From Planctomycetota bacterium (GTDB lineage Bacteria > Planctomycetota > B15-G4): DNA of 64,000 bases. Positions 57,289 through 64,000 of this stretch are shown here, one piece after another. The notes below the pieces were generated by a model. That model searched no databases and was not told the DNA's origin. It worked only from the letters and a program-made list of their open reading frames with translations. The first letter of the stretch is position 1, and every line of letters starts with the position of its first letter. The position numbers and the translations under genes were made by a program. The DNA lies in contig BQJR01000001.1 in assembly GCA_021604805.1 (NCBI GenBank), forward strand, positions 1 through 64,000, written 5' to 3'.

Positions 57289-59558
57289 GCCTCGTAGGCC
57301 ATGAGGTCGAGCGACATCTCATTGGCCACGGCGGCGATGGCGCGTTGCAGTTGTGCGTCTTCTTGCCAGTCGCCGTAGAGCACGCCGCCGGGATAGGCCT
57401 GGCCGCGCTCGTCGGCGACGCGGTCGCGCACCTCGGCGCGGATCAGCAAGCGCAGCGTGTCGTCGGAGAGGGCGGTGTCGAGCTTGCCGCGGAACTCGTC
57501 GAAGTCGGGGTAGCGTGAGGTGTCGTGGTCGTCGCCCATGGCGAGCTGGCGGAACAGCTCGGGGTCGGCGTCCCAGTGCTCAGCGACGTAGTCCTCGAAA
57601 GGGTTCTTGCCCTCGAGGCTGTCGAAGAGCTCGGCCAGCTCGTTGTTCTCCCAGCTCTCCAAGCCTTCGAACTCGACTTCGATGTCGGGCTCCACGCCGC
57701 CCACCGACACCACGCGGCCGTCGATGTCGCGCTCGGTGTGGAGCGAGGTGCCGTCGGCCAGGAAGTAACGCGCGGTCGTGAGCTTGACCTGCACCGGGAA
57801 GCTGAACTTGCCGTTGCCGTCGTCGTCCTGGTACTGCTCACCGGGGTCGTAGTTCTGGTTGCCGTTGCTGTCGACGAAGCGCTCGCCGGGCCGCGTCGTC
57901 ACCGGCATCGGTTGCTGCACCGAACCCTTGCCGAAGGTCTTCGTGCCGACGACGCGCGCGCGACCTGCTTTCTGCAACGCGCCGGACACGATCTCACTCG
58001 CGCTCGCGCTGCGGCTGTTCACGAGCACCACGAGCGGGCCTTCGTAGGGGCCGTCGGGAAGCGTGTCGAGGCGCCGACTGCGGAACTCCTCACGCGGTGA
58101 AGCGCGTCCCTCCGTGTAGACCAGCAGCTCGCCGGGATCGAGGAACAGTGAGCAGATGCGCACCGCCTCTTGCAGGTAGCCGCCCGAGTTGTTGCGCAGG
58201 TCGAGCAGGATGCCTTCCACGTTCTGGTCGCGCATCTCATTGATCGCGGTGGCCAGCTCGCGGCTCGTGTTCTCGCCGAAGGTCAGCACTTCGATGTGGC
58301 CGATGTTGCCGGGCAGCATGGCCCAGTTCACGGAGTCGATGTGGATCGCGTCGCGTTCGATGACGAAGTCGCGCGCCTTCTGCCAGCCGCGGCGATACAC
58401 CTGGATGGTGACCTCGGTGCCGGGCTCACCCTTCAAGCGGCGGATGATCTCGTCGTTGGGTTCGTTGTACGTGTCCCAGCCATCCACCTTGTGGATCTGG
58501 TCGCCGGAGAGCAGGCCCGCTTGGTAGGCCGGTCCCGAGTAGATCGGGCGCGTGATCGTGAACACGCTGTTGATCGTGTCGACGTAGGCGCCGATGCCCG
58601 CATAGTTGCGACGCAAGCTGAGCAGCCAGTTCTCGAACTCGGAAGACGAGAAGTAAGTGGAGTGTTCGTCGAGCGTGGCGAGCATGCCTTTGGCGGCGGC
58701 GGCGATCAGGTGTTCGCGCCCTTCGGCGCCGCCGAGCTCCTCGCCGAGCAGGTGATGACGCTGCGCCAGGTCGATGAGTTCCTCGAGGATGTCGAGGCTG
58801 CCGGGCCCGCTGTTGAAGGCCTCCTTGCTCCACGACTGACCACCCGCGCTGTTGCCGCTGCGAGCCGGCGCTTGCGAGCGCAGGCGCTCCAGTTGCCGCT
58901 GGTGGTAGGCGTTGGCCAGGTCGAGGTCGAGGTAGGCGCTGGCGAGCTTGCCGCGTGGTCCGGGCTCCGCAGAGAGATCGCGCAGCACGCTGCCTGCTTG
59001 CTCGAAGTGCCCGAGCTCACCGAGCGCCAGGGCGGCTTCGGCGCGCACCTCGGCGTTGTCGGATTCCAGCGCGCCGACCAGCAGGTCGAGCGCTTCGAAG
59101 CGGGTGGTGTTGCCGCGCAGGGCGCGGAAGGCGGTGCGGGCCACAGCGATGCGGCGCAGCGGCGCGATCGGGGCCTGCATCAGTTCTTCGAGGCGCGCGC
59201 CGACCTCAGGCACGTCGCGGAACGAGCGATCGGCCAGGATCTCGAGCACGCGCAGGCCGTGCTCGCCCTCGATGAGCGGCAGCAGCAGGGCCGCGGCTTC
59301 GTGCTCCGCTTCCAGGTCGAGCAGCGTGCTGCCGAGCACGAGCTTCACGTCGGGGCTGGCGTTCTCTGCGGCCGTGATCAGGTGGGGCACCGAGGCGATC
59401 GTGTCGCGCCGCGCGGCTTCGCGCAGCTGCCGCGCCAGCTCCCAGGTGCGCGCCGGTTCGGCGTCGGCCATGCGGAAGAGCACTTCGTCGAGACGAGCAG
59501 TGAGGTCGTCGACCGGCGAAGCGAAAAGGGCCAGGCCGAGCAGCAGCGAAAGGGACAT
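57258..59558 (-). CDS. exported S41 (C-terminal processing) peptidase with helical-repeat N-terminus
   Basis: 766 residues. Signal peptide MSLSLLLGLALFASPVDD. Residues 20-230 are HEAT-like helices (LLVGALESDNAEVRAEAALA). A PDZ domain (AYQAGLLSGDQIHKVDGW) precedes the protease core: GILLDLRNNSGGYLQEAV, catalytic Ser in NSRSASASEIVSG (about 520) and Lys in GTKTFGKGSVQQPMP (about 545). An Asp/Asn/Gly-rich, calcium-loop-like insert (SNGNQNYDPGEQYQDDDGNG) follows. CTP proteases process or degrade envelope proteins. ATG 59558 has GAGG upstream; the frame beyond it is not supported. Confidence 0.92.
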   Translation of the reverse strand: MSLSLLLGLALFASPVDDLTARLDEVLFRMADAEPARTWELARQLREAARRDTIASVPHLITAAENASPDVKLVLGSTLLDLEAEHEAAALLLPLIEGEHGLRVLEILADRSFRDVPEVGARLEELMQAPIAPLRRIAVARTAFRALRGNTTRFEALDLLVGALESDNAEVRAEAALALGELGHFEQAGSVLRDLSAEPGPRGKLASAYLDLDLANAYHQRQLERLRSQAPARSGNSAGGQSWSKEAFNSGPGSLDILEELIDLAQRHHLLGEELGGAEGREHLIAAAAKGMLATLDEHSTYFSSSEFENWLLSLRRNYAGIGAYVDTINSVFTITRPIYSGPAYQAGLLSGDQIHKVDGWDTYNEPNDEIIRRLKGEPGTEVTIQVYRRGWQKARDFVIERDAIHIDSVNWAMLPGNIGHIEVLTFGENTSRELATAINEMRDQNVEGILLDLRNNSGGYLQEAVRICSLFLDPGELLVYTEGRASPREEFRSRRLDTLPDGPYEGPLVVLVNSRSASASEIVSGALQKAGRARVVGTKTFGKGSVQQPMPVTTRPGERFVDSNGNQNYDPGEQYQDDDGNGKFSFPVQVKLTTARYFLADGTSLHTERDIDGRVVSVGGVEPDIEVEFEGLESWENNELAELFDSLEGKNPFEDYVAEHWDADPELFRQLAMGDDHDTSRYPDFDEFRGKLDTALSDDTLRLLIRAEVRDRVADERGQAYPGGVLYGDWQEDAQLQRAIAAVANEMSLDLMAYEAYDDFAPDAR

Positions 59559-59699
59559 GGGCAGAGCCTCGGGAGGGCGAGTCGGAGGATGTGGCCTTAT
59601 CGTACGGCGGCGCCCGCCGACTGAGGGGCCGCATTCCGGGACGCGAGCGTGACCCGTGTTCCGGATCCAGACGTAGCTCCTAGCCGCAGTCCGGCGCGG

Positions 59700-59705
59700 T
59701 ATCAT
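59700..59705 (+). promoter_or_regulatory. putative -10 element directly before moaC
   Basis: TATCAT ends six bases before the moaC ATG at 59712. A start about seven bases downstream of the hexamer would coincide with the ATG, giving a leaderless mRNA. No -35 is seen and no Shine-Dalgarno sequence is present. Confidence 0.35.
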
Positions 59706-59711
59706 GCGCGG

Positions 59712-60212
59712 ATGACGGACGGGCTCAGCCACATCGACGACGCGGGCGCCGCGCGCATGGTTCACGTAGGCGACAAGCCGCTCACCGCGCGCCGCGCCGC
59801 TGCCAGCGCGCGTCTCTCGATGAGCGCGCGCACGCTGCAGTTGGCGCTCGAGGGTGGGGGTCCCAAAGGGCCGGTGCTCGAGATCGCCCGGCTGGCCGGG
59901 ATCCAAGCTGCCAAGCGCACCGCCGAACTGATCCCGCTGTGCCACCAGTTGCCGCTCGACGGCGTGGATGTCGAGATCCGAGCTGATTCGGCGGGGAACG
60001 CGCTGTGCCTGCGGGCTGAGGCCTTTACGACCTGGCGCACGGGTGTCGAGATGGAGGCGCTCACCGCCGTGAGCGTGGCCGGGCTCACGCTGATCGACAT
60101 GCTCAAGGCCGTGCAGAAAGACATGGTCCTGGGCGCGATCCAGCTGGAGAGCAAGTCGGGCGGTCGCTCGGGAACGTGGACGCGCGCCAGCGCAGCGTCC
60201 CCCGAAACGTGA
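59712..60212 (+). CDS. moaC: cyclic pyranopterin monophosphate synthase MoaC
   Basis: 166 residues. LSHIDDAGAARMVHVGDKP, RTAELIPLCHQLPLDGVDVE and VEMEALTAVSVAGLTLIDML are the MoaC signatures. It completes conversion of the MoaA product to cPMP. MVHV replaces the common MVDV near the N-terminus. ATG 59712 fits the usual N-terminus. The stop overlaps the next GTG (GTGA). Confidence 0.95.
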   Translation: MTDGLSHIDDAGAARMVHVGDKPLTARRAAASARLSMSARTLQLALEGGGPKGPVLEIARLAGIQAAKRTAELIPLCHQLPLDGVDVEIRADSAGNALCLRAEAFTTWRTGVEMEALTAVSVAGLTLIDMLKAVQKDMVLGAIQLESKSGGRSGTWTRASAASPET

Positions 60213-60745
60213 GCACGAACGAGGCGTCCGCGCGCGTGATCCTGCTCTTGGCCTCCGACCGGGTGGCCGCGGGCGAACGTGAGGATGCGACGGCGGCCGG
60301 CCTCGAACCGCTGCTGGCCGACGCCGGCCTCGAGCTCTCCGAAGTGCTCGCCGTCCCCGACGAACGCGCCACCCTCGCCGCCGCTCTGCGCGAGGCGCTC
60401 ACTCGCGCGCGCTTCGTGCTCACCAGCGGCGGCACGGGGCTCGGCCCGCGCGACGTCACGCCCGAAGCCACCCGCGACGTGCTCGAGCGCGAACTCCCCG
60501 GCTTCGGCGAGGCCATGCGCGCCGTGTCACGCGCCAAGCTGCCCACCGCCGACATCTCGCGCGCGCTGGCGGGCAGCGTCGGTGACGGCCTCGTGGTCAA
60601 CTTGCCGGGCAGCCCGCGCGGTGCGGCCGAGTGTCTCGCGGCCGTCTTACCCGCGAGCCTGCACGCCTTGCGGCTGCTCGCCGGCCAGGTGCGTGACTGC
60701 GCCGACGAACTCGGCCTCGAGCCGCCGCCCTCAACCCACGGCTGA
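60209..60745 (+). CDS. MogA/MoaB-family molybdenum cofactor protein
   Basis: 178 residues. VILLLASDRVAAGEREDATA, LTSGGTGLGPRDVTPEAT and VNLPGSPRGAAECLAAVLP are the molybdopterin-binding fold. It adenylylates or handles molybdopterin before metal insertion. MogA and MoaB cannot be told apart from sequence alone. GTG 60209 overlaps moaC. The last 15 bases overlap the convergent DDAH-like gene. Confidence 0.9.
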   Translation: MSTNEASARVILLLASDRVAAGEREDATAAGLEPLLADAGLELSEVLAVPDERATLAAALREALTRARFVLTSGGTGLGPRDVTPEATRDVLERELPGFGEAMRAVSRAKLPTADISRALAGSVGDGLVVNLPGSPRGAAECLAAVLPASLHALRLLAGQVRDCADELGLEPPPSTHG

Positions 60746-61600
60746 GCTCAGCTCGAGCTTCATGCAGAACACCGAGCCGCCGGAGCGATGGAACTCGGAC
60801 ACGTCGACGGCGCGCACGGTGTAGCCGGCCACCTCGAGCTGCTCCGCGGTGCGCGGTGCTTGGCTGGGCACCAGCACCACGCCGCCCGGTAAGGCGTGAC
60901 TGTTGCACGCGAAGCCCGCCAAGCTCTCGTCGGGGTCGGCGTGCAGGCAGCGCGCGAAGCAACGTTCGAGTGTGGCGAGGGCTTCGGGATGGAAGGCCGG
61001 CGCGTGCAACAACACGCTGTCTTCGTCGAGCACGGTGAGCGCGGTGTCGAGGTGATAGAAGGGGCGCCCGAGCAAGGGCAAGGCCTCGATCTGGAGCGAG
61101 GCTGCGGCGCGCAGGTGCGGCAGCGCGCGCGCCTCGGTCCGACCGCCCACGCCGAGCAGGGCGAAACGTCGACCGGGGACGCAGAGCAGGTCGCCGTGTC
61201 CCTCGAAGTGTCCGGCTTCCGTGGGCAGCGCGTGAGTGGTCACACCTCGCTGCTCCCAGAAGGCAGCGTGCGCCGCGACCTCCTCCTGCCGCGACGGGTG
61301 TCGCATGCGCGAGAGCACGGCCAGCGCTTCGCCGTCAGGGCCGGGGAGCAGCGCGCTCGGGTTCGCGGTGAAGACCATGTCTTCAGCGCCGGGCAAGGCG
61401 GGCAGCTCGTGCACGCGCAGGCCTGCGTCGGCGTAGTGCGCGGCGAGTTGCTGCCACTGGCGCGCGGCCAGCTCGCGGTCCACGCGCCCGTGTTGCCCGC
61501 GCATGAACTCGTTCTTGGTGTCGAGCACCTCGAAGTGCGTGGGCGGACAGAGCAACACACCGTTGACGGCGGGGGCGGACTCGCTGGAGCGCGGCAGCAT
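60731..61600 (-). CDS. DDAH/arginine deiminase-family guanidino-modifying enzyme
   Basis: 289 residues. The five-bladed propeller motifs are visible: LLCPPTHFEVLDTKNEFM, MVFTANPS, EGHGDLLCV, FYHLDTALTVLDEDSVL and the C-terminal catalytic cysteine in GGSVFCMKLEL. These correspond to the guanidine-binding and catalytic residues of dimethylarginine dimethylaminohydrolase-like enzymes. The natural substrate (methylarginine, arginine or another guanidino compound) is unknown. ATG 61600 is preferred over GTG 61651 because GAAGAG precedes it and a TATCAT -10-like hexamer lies inside the longer version. Confidence 0.86.
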   Translation of the reverse strand: MLPRSSESAPAVNGVLLCPPTHFEVLDTKNEFMRGQHGRVDRELAARQWQQLAAHYADAGLRVHELPALPGAEDMVFTANPSALLPGPDGEALAVLSRMRHPSRQEEVAAHAAFWEQRGVTTHALPTEAGHFEGHGDLLCVPGRRFALLGVGGRTEARALPHLRAAASLQIEALPLLGRPFYHLDTALTVLDEDSVLLHAPAFHPEALATLERCFARCLHADPDESLAGFACNSHALPGGVVLVPSQAPRTAEQLEVAGYTVRAVDVSEFHRSGGSVFCMKLELSSAVG

Positions 61601-61628
61601 GCGGAAGCTCTTCGGGTGCGGGGCGACG

Positions 61629-61634
61629 ATGATA
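61629..61634 (-). promoter_or_regulatory. putative -10 element of the DDAH-like gene
   Basis: TATCAT on the minus strand (61634-61629) lies 28 bases before the ATG at 61600, leaving room for a short leader with GAAGAG. No clear -35. Confidence 0.3.
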
Positions 61635-61712
61635 CGATCCCGCGCACTCACGCGGAGAGCAGCGCCGTCCGCGTCGCACTTCGCTCATTCCCGGAGCCGC
61701 GCCCGACACGTC

Positions 61713-62183
61713 ATGGACTCTCGCTCGCTCGTGCAAGCCGTCGCCGTGCTCGTGGTGCTCGCGATCCTCGTGCGTTGGATTCCGGTGGACCCCGCTCAGC
61801 GCGGCACCGACCCGCTCGGTCGCGGCTGGCCCGTGGCTCATCTCGACAAGGACGCGGCGCTCCAAGAGTTGCAGCGCGACGCCGCGGGTGACTTCGGCCC
61901 GCACGCCGATCGCGCCTTCTTGCGCCCGGTGCAAGGCAAGGGCGCTGCGCGTGCCCAACGTCTGTGGCGCCGTTGGCTCGGTCAGGCCGAGGAGTTGCGC
62001 GCACGTGCCACCGACGAGACCTTCGTGCAGACCAAAGGCATGTCGCGCAACGATCAGTGGTTGCTGATCTACGACCTGTATCCGATCCCGGTGCACGGCA
62101 AGTTGCTCGAGGACGGCGGTCGCGTGAGCGATCCCACCGAACCCGGCGCCAGCGTGTTCGCCTTCGACTTCGCGGCGCGCTGA
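61713..62183 (+). CDS. small uncharacterised membrane-anchored protein
   Basis: 156 residues. An N-terminal membrane helix (LVQAVAVLVVLAILVRWIPV) is followed by a soluble domain with WPVAHLDKDAALQELQRDAA, WLLIYDLYPIPVHGKLLEDG and a short C-terminus. No family is recognised. It stands one base before the next gene, so the two are probably cotranscribed. ATG 61713 is the first sensible start; only a distant GGAG precedes it. Confidence 0.6.
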   Translation: MDSRSLVQAVAVLVVLAILVRWIPVDPAQRGTDPLGRGWPVAHLDKDAALQELQRDAAGDFGPHADRAFLRPVQGKGAARAQRLWRRWLGQAEELRARATDETFVQTKGMSRNDQWLLIYDLYPIPVHGKLLEDGGRVSDPTEPGASVFAFDFAAR

Positions 62184-62184
62184 G

Positions 62185-63678
62185 ATGCTTGCCCTGCTGC
62201 TCAGTCTCGCGTTGGCCCTCGCCTTCGGCGCGTTGTTCGAGAGCTGTTTGCGCAGCGCGCGCGACGTCCACCCCTTGGAGCGCGTCGGGCGCGCGCTGAC
62301 CTTCGGTCTCGGTGGCCTCGGCATGCTCAGCATGCTCGCCGACGTGTTGGGCCTCGGCGTGAACCGTCTCAGCGTGGGGGGGCTCACGCTGGCGGCTGCG
62401 GTCGGCTTGCTGGCCTGGCGGCGTCGTGCGGGAGCCGACGACAGCGAGCCCGCGCCGCGCCAACTTCAGGACGGCGCGTCGCACGCGGGATGGCGAGCGC
62501 TGTCGCCGCAGGCACGCGCGGCCGCGATCGGCCTCTTCGCCCTCGCAGGCATCGCGTTGTTCCTCCAGGTGCGCAGCGGTTTGATCCGTCCCACCTATCA
62601 GTTCGACGCGCTCGTGCGCTGGATGTTCAAGGCCAAGGTCTTGGCCACCGACCACACCCTGTTCGGCGCGTTCAGCTACGAGGAAGCCTTCGGCTTCACG
62701 CACCAGCGCTACCCTCCGCTCGTGGCGCACATCGCGAACTTGCCCGCGCTCCTCTCGGGCCACTTCGACGACTACATCGCGTCGGCCATGTTCCCGTTCT
62801 TTGCGCTGGCGCTCGTGTGCTTGGCGGGCGGCGCGCTGGCGCGTCACGCGGGACTGTTGAGCGGCGCGCTGGTCGCAGCCTGGATCGCGAACCTGCCGCT
62901 GATCGCTTTCGTGGACAACCCGCCGCCGGGCTCGGGCTCGTGGTCGGCCATGGCCGACATCCCGCTGGCACTCTTCGTGTGCGCCGCAGGCCTGTCGCTG
63001 ATCGATCTGTTCAGGTCGCCCCGTGGGCGCGCGGCGTGGGGCGTGGCTGCCTGTCTCGCGCTCGCGGCGCTCACCAAGAACGAGGGCTTGCCGCTCCTCG
63101 CAGGCGCGAGCGTGGCGCTCTTCCTGGGTCAGCGCAGCGCTTCGCCCGGGGCGCGGCTGAAGCTGTGCGCGCAGGTCGTGGGCGTCGCCGTGCTCGTGTT
63201 CGTCGCGCTGTGGGGGCACCGCATCCCGGGCATCCCGGCCTACGACGAGAACTACTACGCCCAGGTCGGCCTCGAGCCGCTGCAGGCCGGCGTCGAGCGT
63301 CTCGGCCTGATCCTCATGGGCACCGAGCTCCAAGGCTTCCGCATGCCGGGTCTGCTGCCGGAGCTCGTGTCCTTTCGCTCCTGGAACCTCACCTGGCCGC
63401 TGATCGCCGTGCTCCTGCTCCTCGGCGGGAAGCGCAGTCTCTCGCGCGTGCCGCGGGCGTTGCTGCTGCTGCTGGCCGTGCAGCTGGCGGCTTATGTGGG
63501 CGCCTACATGGTCACGGCCTGGGAGTCACCCAACGCTCGGGCGCTCGTCGGCCCGGGGGGCGATCCTCTTGCTTTCTTGCTGAACCTCACCCTGGGACGC
63601 CTGCTGCTGCACCTCGCGCCGCTCGCGATCTGCGTGAGTCTGCTCGTGAGTCCACTGCGAGCTTCGCGCTCGGGTTGA
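62185..63678 (+). CDS. polytopic membrane protein, GT-C glycosyltransferase-like
   Basis: 497 residues with about 11-12 helices. After the third helix the loop YQFDALVRWMFKAKVLATD and the later HQRYPPLVAHIANLPAL recall the first-loop and PPL motifs of GT39-like transferases that use polyprenyl-linked sugars; ALTKNEGLPLL is also typical. A catalytic role is inference. With the small protein before it, it may form a two-gene surface-glycan unit. A weak CCGGT/ACCGG hairpin at 63691-63706 follows. Confidence 0.6.
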   Translation: MLALLLSLALALAFGALFESCLRSARDVHPLERVGRALTFGLGGLGMLSMLADVLGLGVNRLSVGGLTLAAAVGLLAWRRRAGADDSEPAPRQLQDGASHAGWRALSPQARAAAIGLFALAGIALFLQVRSGLIRPTYQFDALVRWMFKAKVLATDHTLFGAFSYEEAFGFTHQRYPPLVAHIANLPALLSGHFDDYIASAMFPFFALALVCLAGGALARHAGLLSGALVAAWIANLPLIAFVDNPPPGSGSWSAMADIPLALFVCAAGLSLIDLFRSPRGRAAWGVAACLALAALTKNEGLPLLAGASVALFLGQRSASPGARLKLCAQVVGVAVLVFVALWGHRIPGIPAYDENYYAQVGLEPLQAGVERLGLILMGTELQGFRMPGLLPELVSFRSWNLTWPLIAVLLLLGGKRSLSRVPRALLLLLAVQLAAYVGAYMVTAWESPNARALVGPGGDPLAFLLNLTLGRLLLHLAPLAICVSLLVSPLRASRSG

Positions 63679-63738
63679 TTCAGCGAGGGGGTGCCGGTTC
63701 AATGACCGGTCTTCCTCAGCCCTCTTGGTCTCCCCCCG

Positions 63739-64000
63739 ATGGTCACGATCTCCACGAACCAGTTCAGCAACGGGATCACCCTGCGCATGGACGGCAAGCT
63801 CTTCGACATGGTGAGCTTCCAGTTCGTCAAGCCGGGCAAGGGCGGCGCCTTCGTGCGCACGCGCCTGAAGAACCTTTCCACCGGGGCGGTGAAGGAAGTC
63901 ACCTTCGACAGCAAAGACAAAGTCGAGCAGGTGATGGTCGACAAGGTCGACATGGAGTACCTGTACCGCGACGCCAACAGCTTCGTGTTCATGGACCCCG
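63739..64000 (+). CDS. efp: elongation factor P (3' part beyond window)
   Basis: The first 87 residues are visible. ISTNQFSNGITLRMDGKLFD and QFVKPGKGGAFVRTRLKNL match domain I of EF-P, with the lysine at the tip of PGKG that can be modified. It rescues ribosomes stalled at polyproline, relevant here given several Pro-rich proteins. The modifying enzymes (EpmA/EarP or others) are not in the window, so the modification type is open. Confidence 0.95.
   Translation, partial: MVTISTNQFSNGITLRMDGKLFDMVSFQFVKPGKGGAFVRTRLKNLSTGAVKEVTFDSKDKVEQVMVDKVDMEYLYRDANSFVFMDP

Noticed and set aside
1..64000. CRISPR arrays, insertion sequences, prophage or attachment sites
   Set aside because: No regularly spaced direct repeats, transposase or integrase motifs, or terminal inverted repeats were found.

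Overview
The window is a very G+C-rich, almost fully coding stretch of bacterial chromosome: about 55 protein genes, one tRNA, no insertion sequence, phage gene or CRISPR array. Gene content points to Planctomycetota (inference, not proven). Supporting signs are a Minf_1886-family protein, a TPR protein with two RNA-polymerase-alpha C-terminal-like domains, many HEAT/TPR/VWA proteins, an ASPIC/UnbV FG-GAP lipoprotein, and a full-length MurA with its catalytic Cys. Start codons include GTG and apparently CTG. Neighbouring genes on one strand commonly overlap as ATGA, GTGA, TGATG or CTGA, and several convergent pairs overlap at their 3' ends.

Layout. 1-4.2 kb (minus): recJ, a VTT/DedA membrane protein, a small-type methyltransferase and a rhomboid protease cut by the window edge. 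4.2-9.1 kb: selA, then (minus) a TPR gene, folD and a HEAT-VWA protein, then a tRNA-Sec gene; selA plus tRNA-Sec shows that this organism makes selenoproteins. 9.2-16.6 kb (minus): an ATGA-coupled surface-glycan operon (O-antigen ligase-TPR, GT39-TPR, sulfatase-like lipoprotein) preceded by a strong terminator and a possible 18-codon ORF. 17-22.6 kb: a lipoprotein with a HERQH motif, then yajC, yraN, an M24 peptidase and a polyprenyl-phosphate sugar transferase. 22.7-36 kb: tRNA modification (mnmA, miaB, mnmG), ribD, envelope folding and decoration proteins, a pentahaem cytochrome with an ABC ATPase.

35.9-46.5 kb: ruvA with the TPR-alphaCTD protein, murA, ffh-rpsP followed by a lysine-tailed protein and maf, a DUF192 lipoprotein, rpmE, and prfA-membrane protein-prmC. 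46.5-64 kb: PilZ, ssb, moaD-moaE, an aminotransferase, a large TPR/peptidase-MA protein, a replication group (DnaA-like ATPase, tmk, delta-prime subunit), a Minf_1886 protein, an AI-2E-type transporter, an S41 protease, moaC-mogA, a DDAH-like enzyme, a membrane glycosyltransferase-like protein and the 5' end of efp.

Most genes are housekeeping (translation, tRNA modification, replication/repair, molybdenum cofactor, peptidoglycan, surface glycan). The unusual parts are the TPR-alphaCTD-alphaCTD protein, the DnaA-shaped ATPase with a changed Walker B and DnaA-box motif, a FolD lacking the cyclohydrolase lysine, an EF-hand-like insert in a transporter, a histone-H1-like tail on a gene in the rimM/trmD position, and possible leaderless and CTG-initiated genes.
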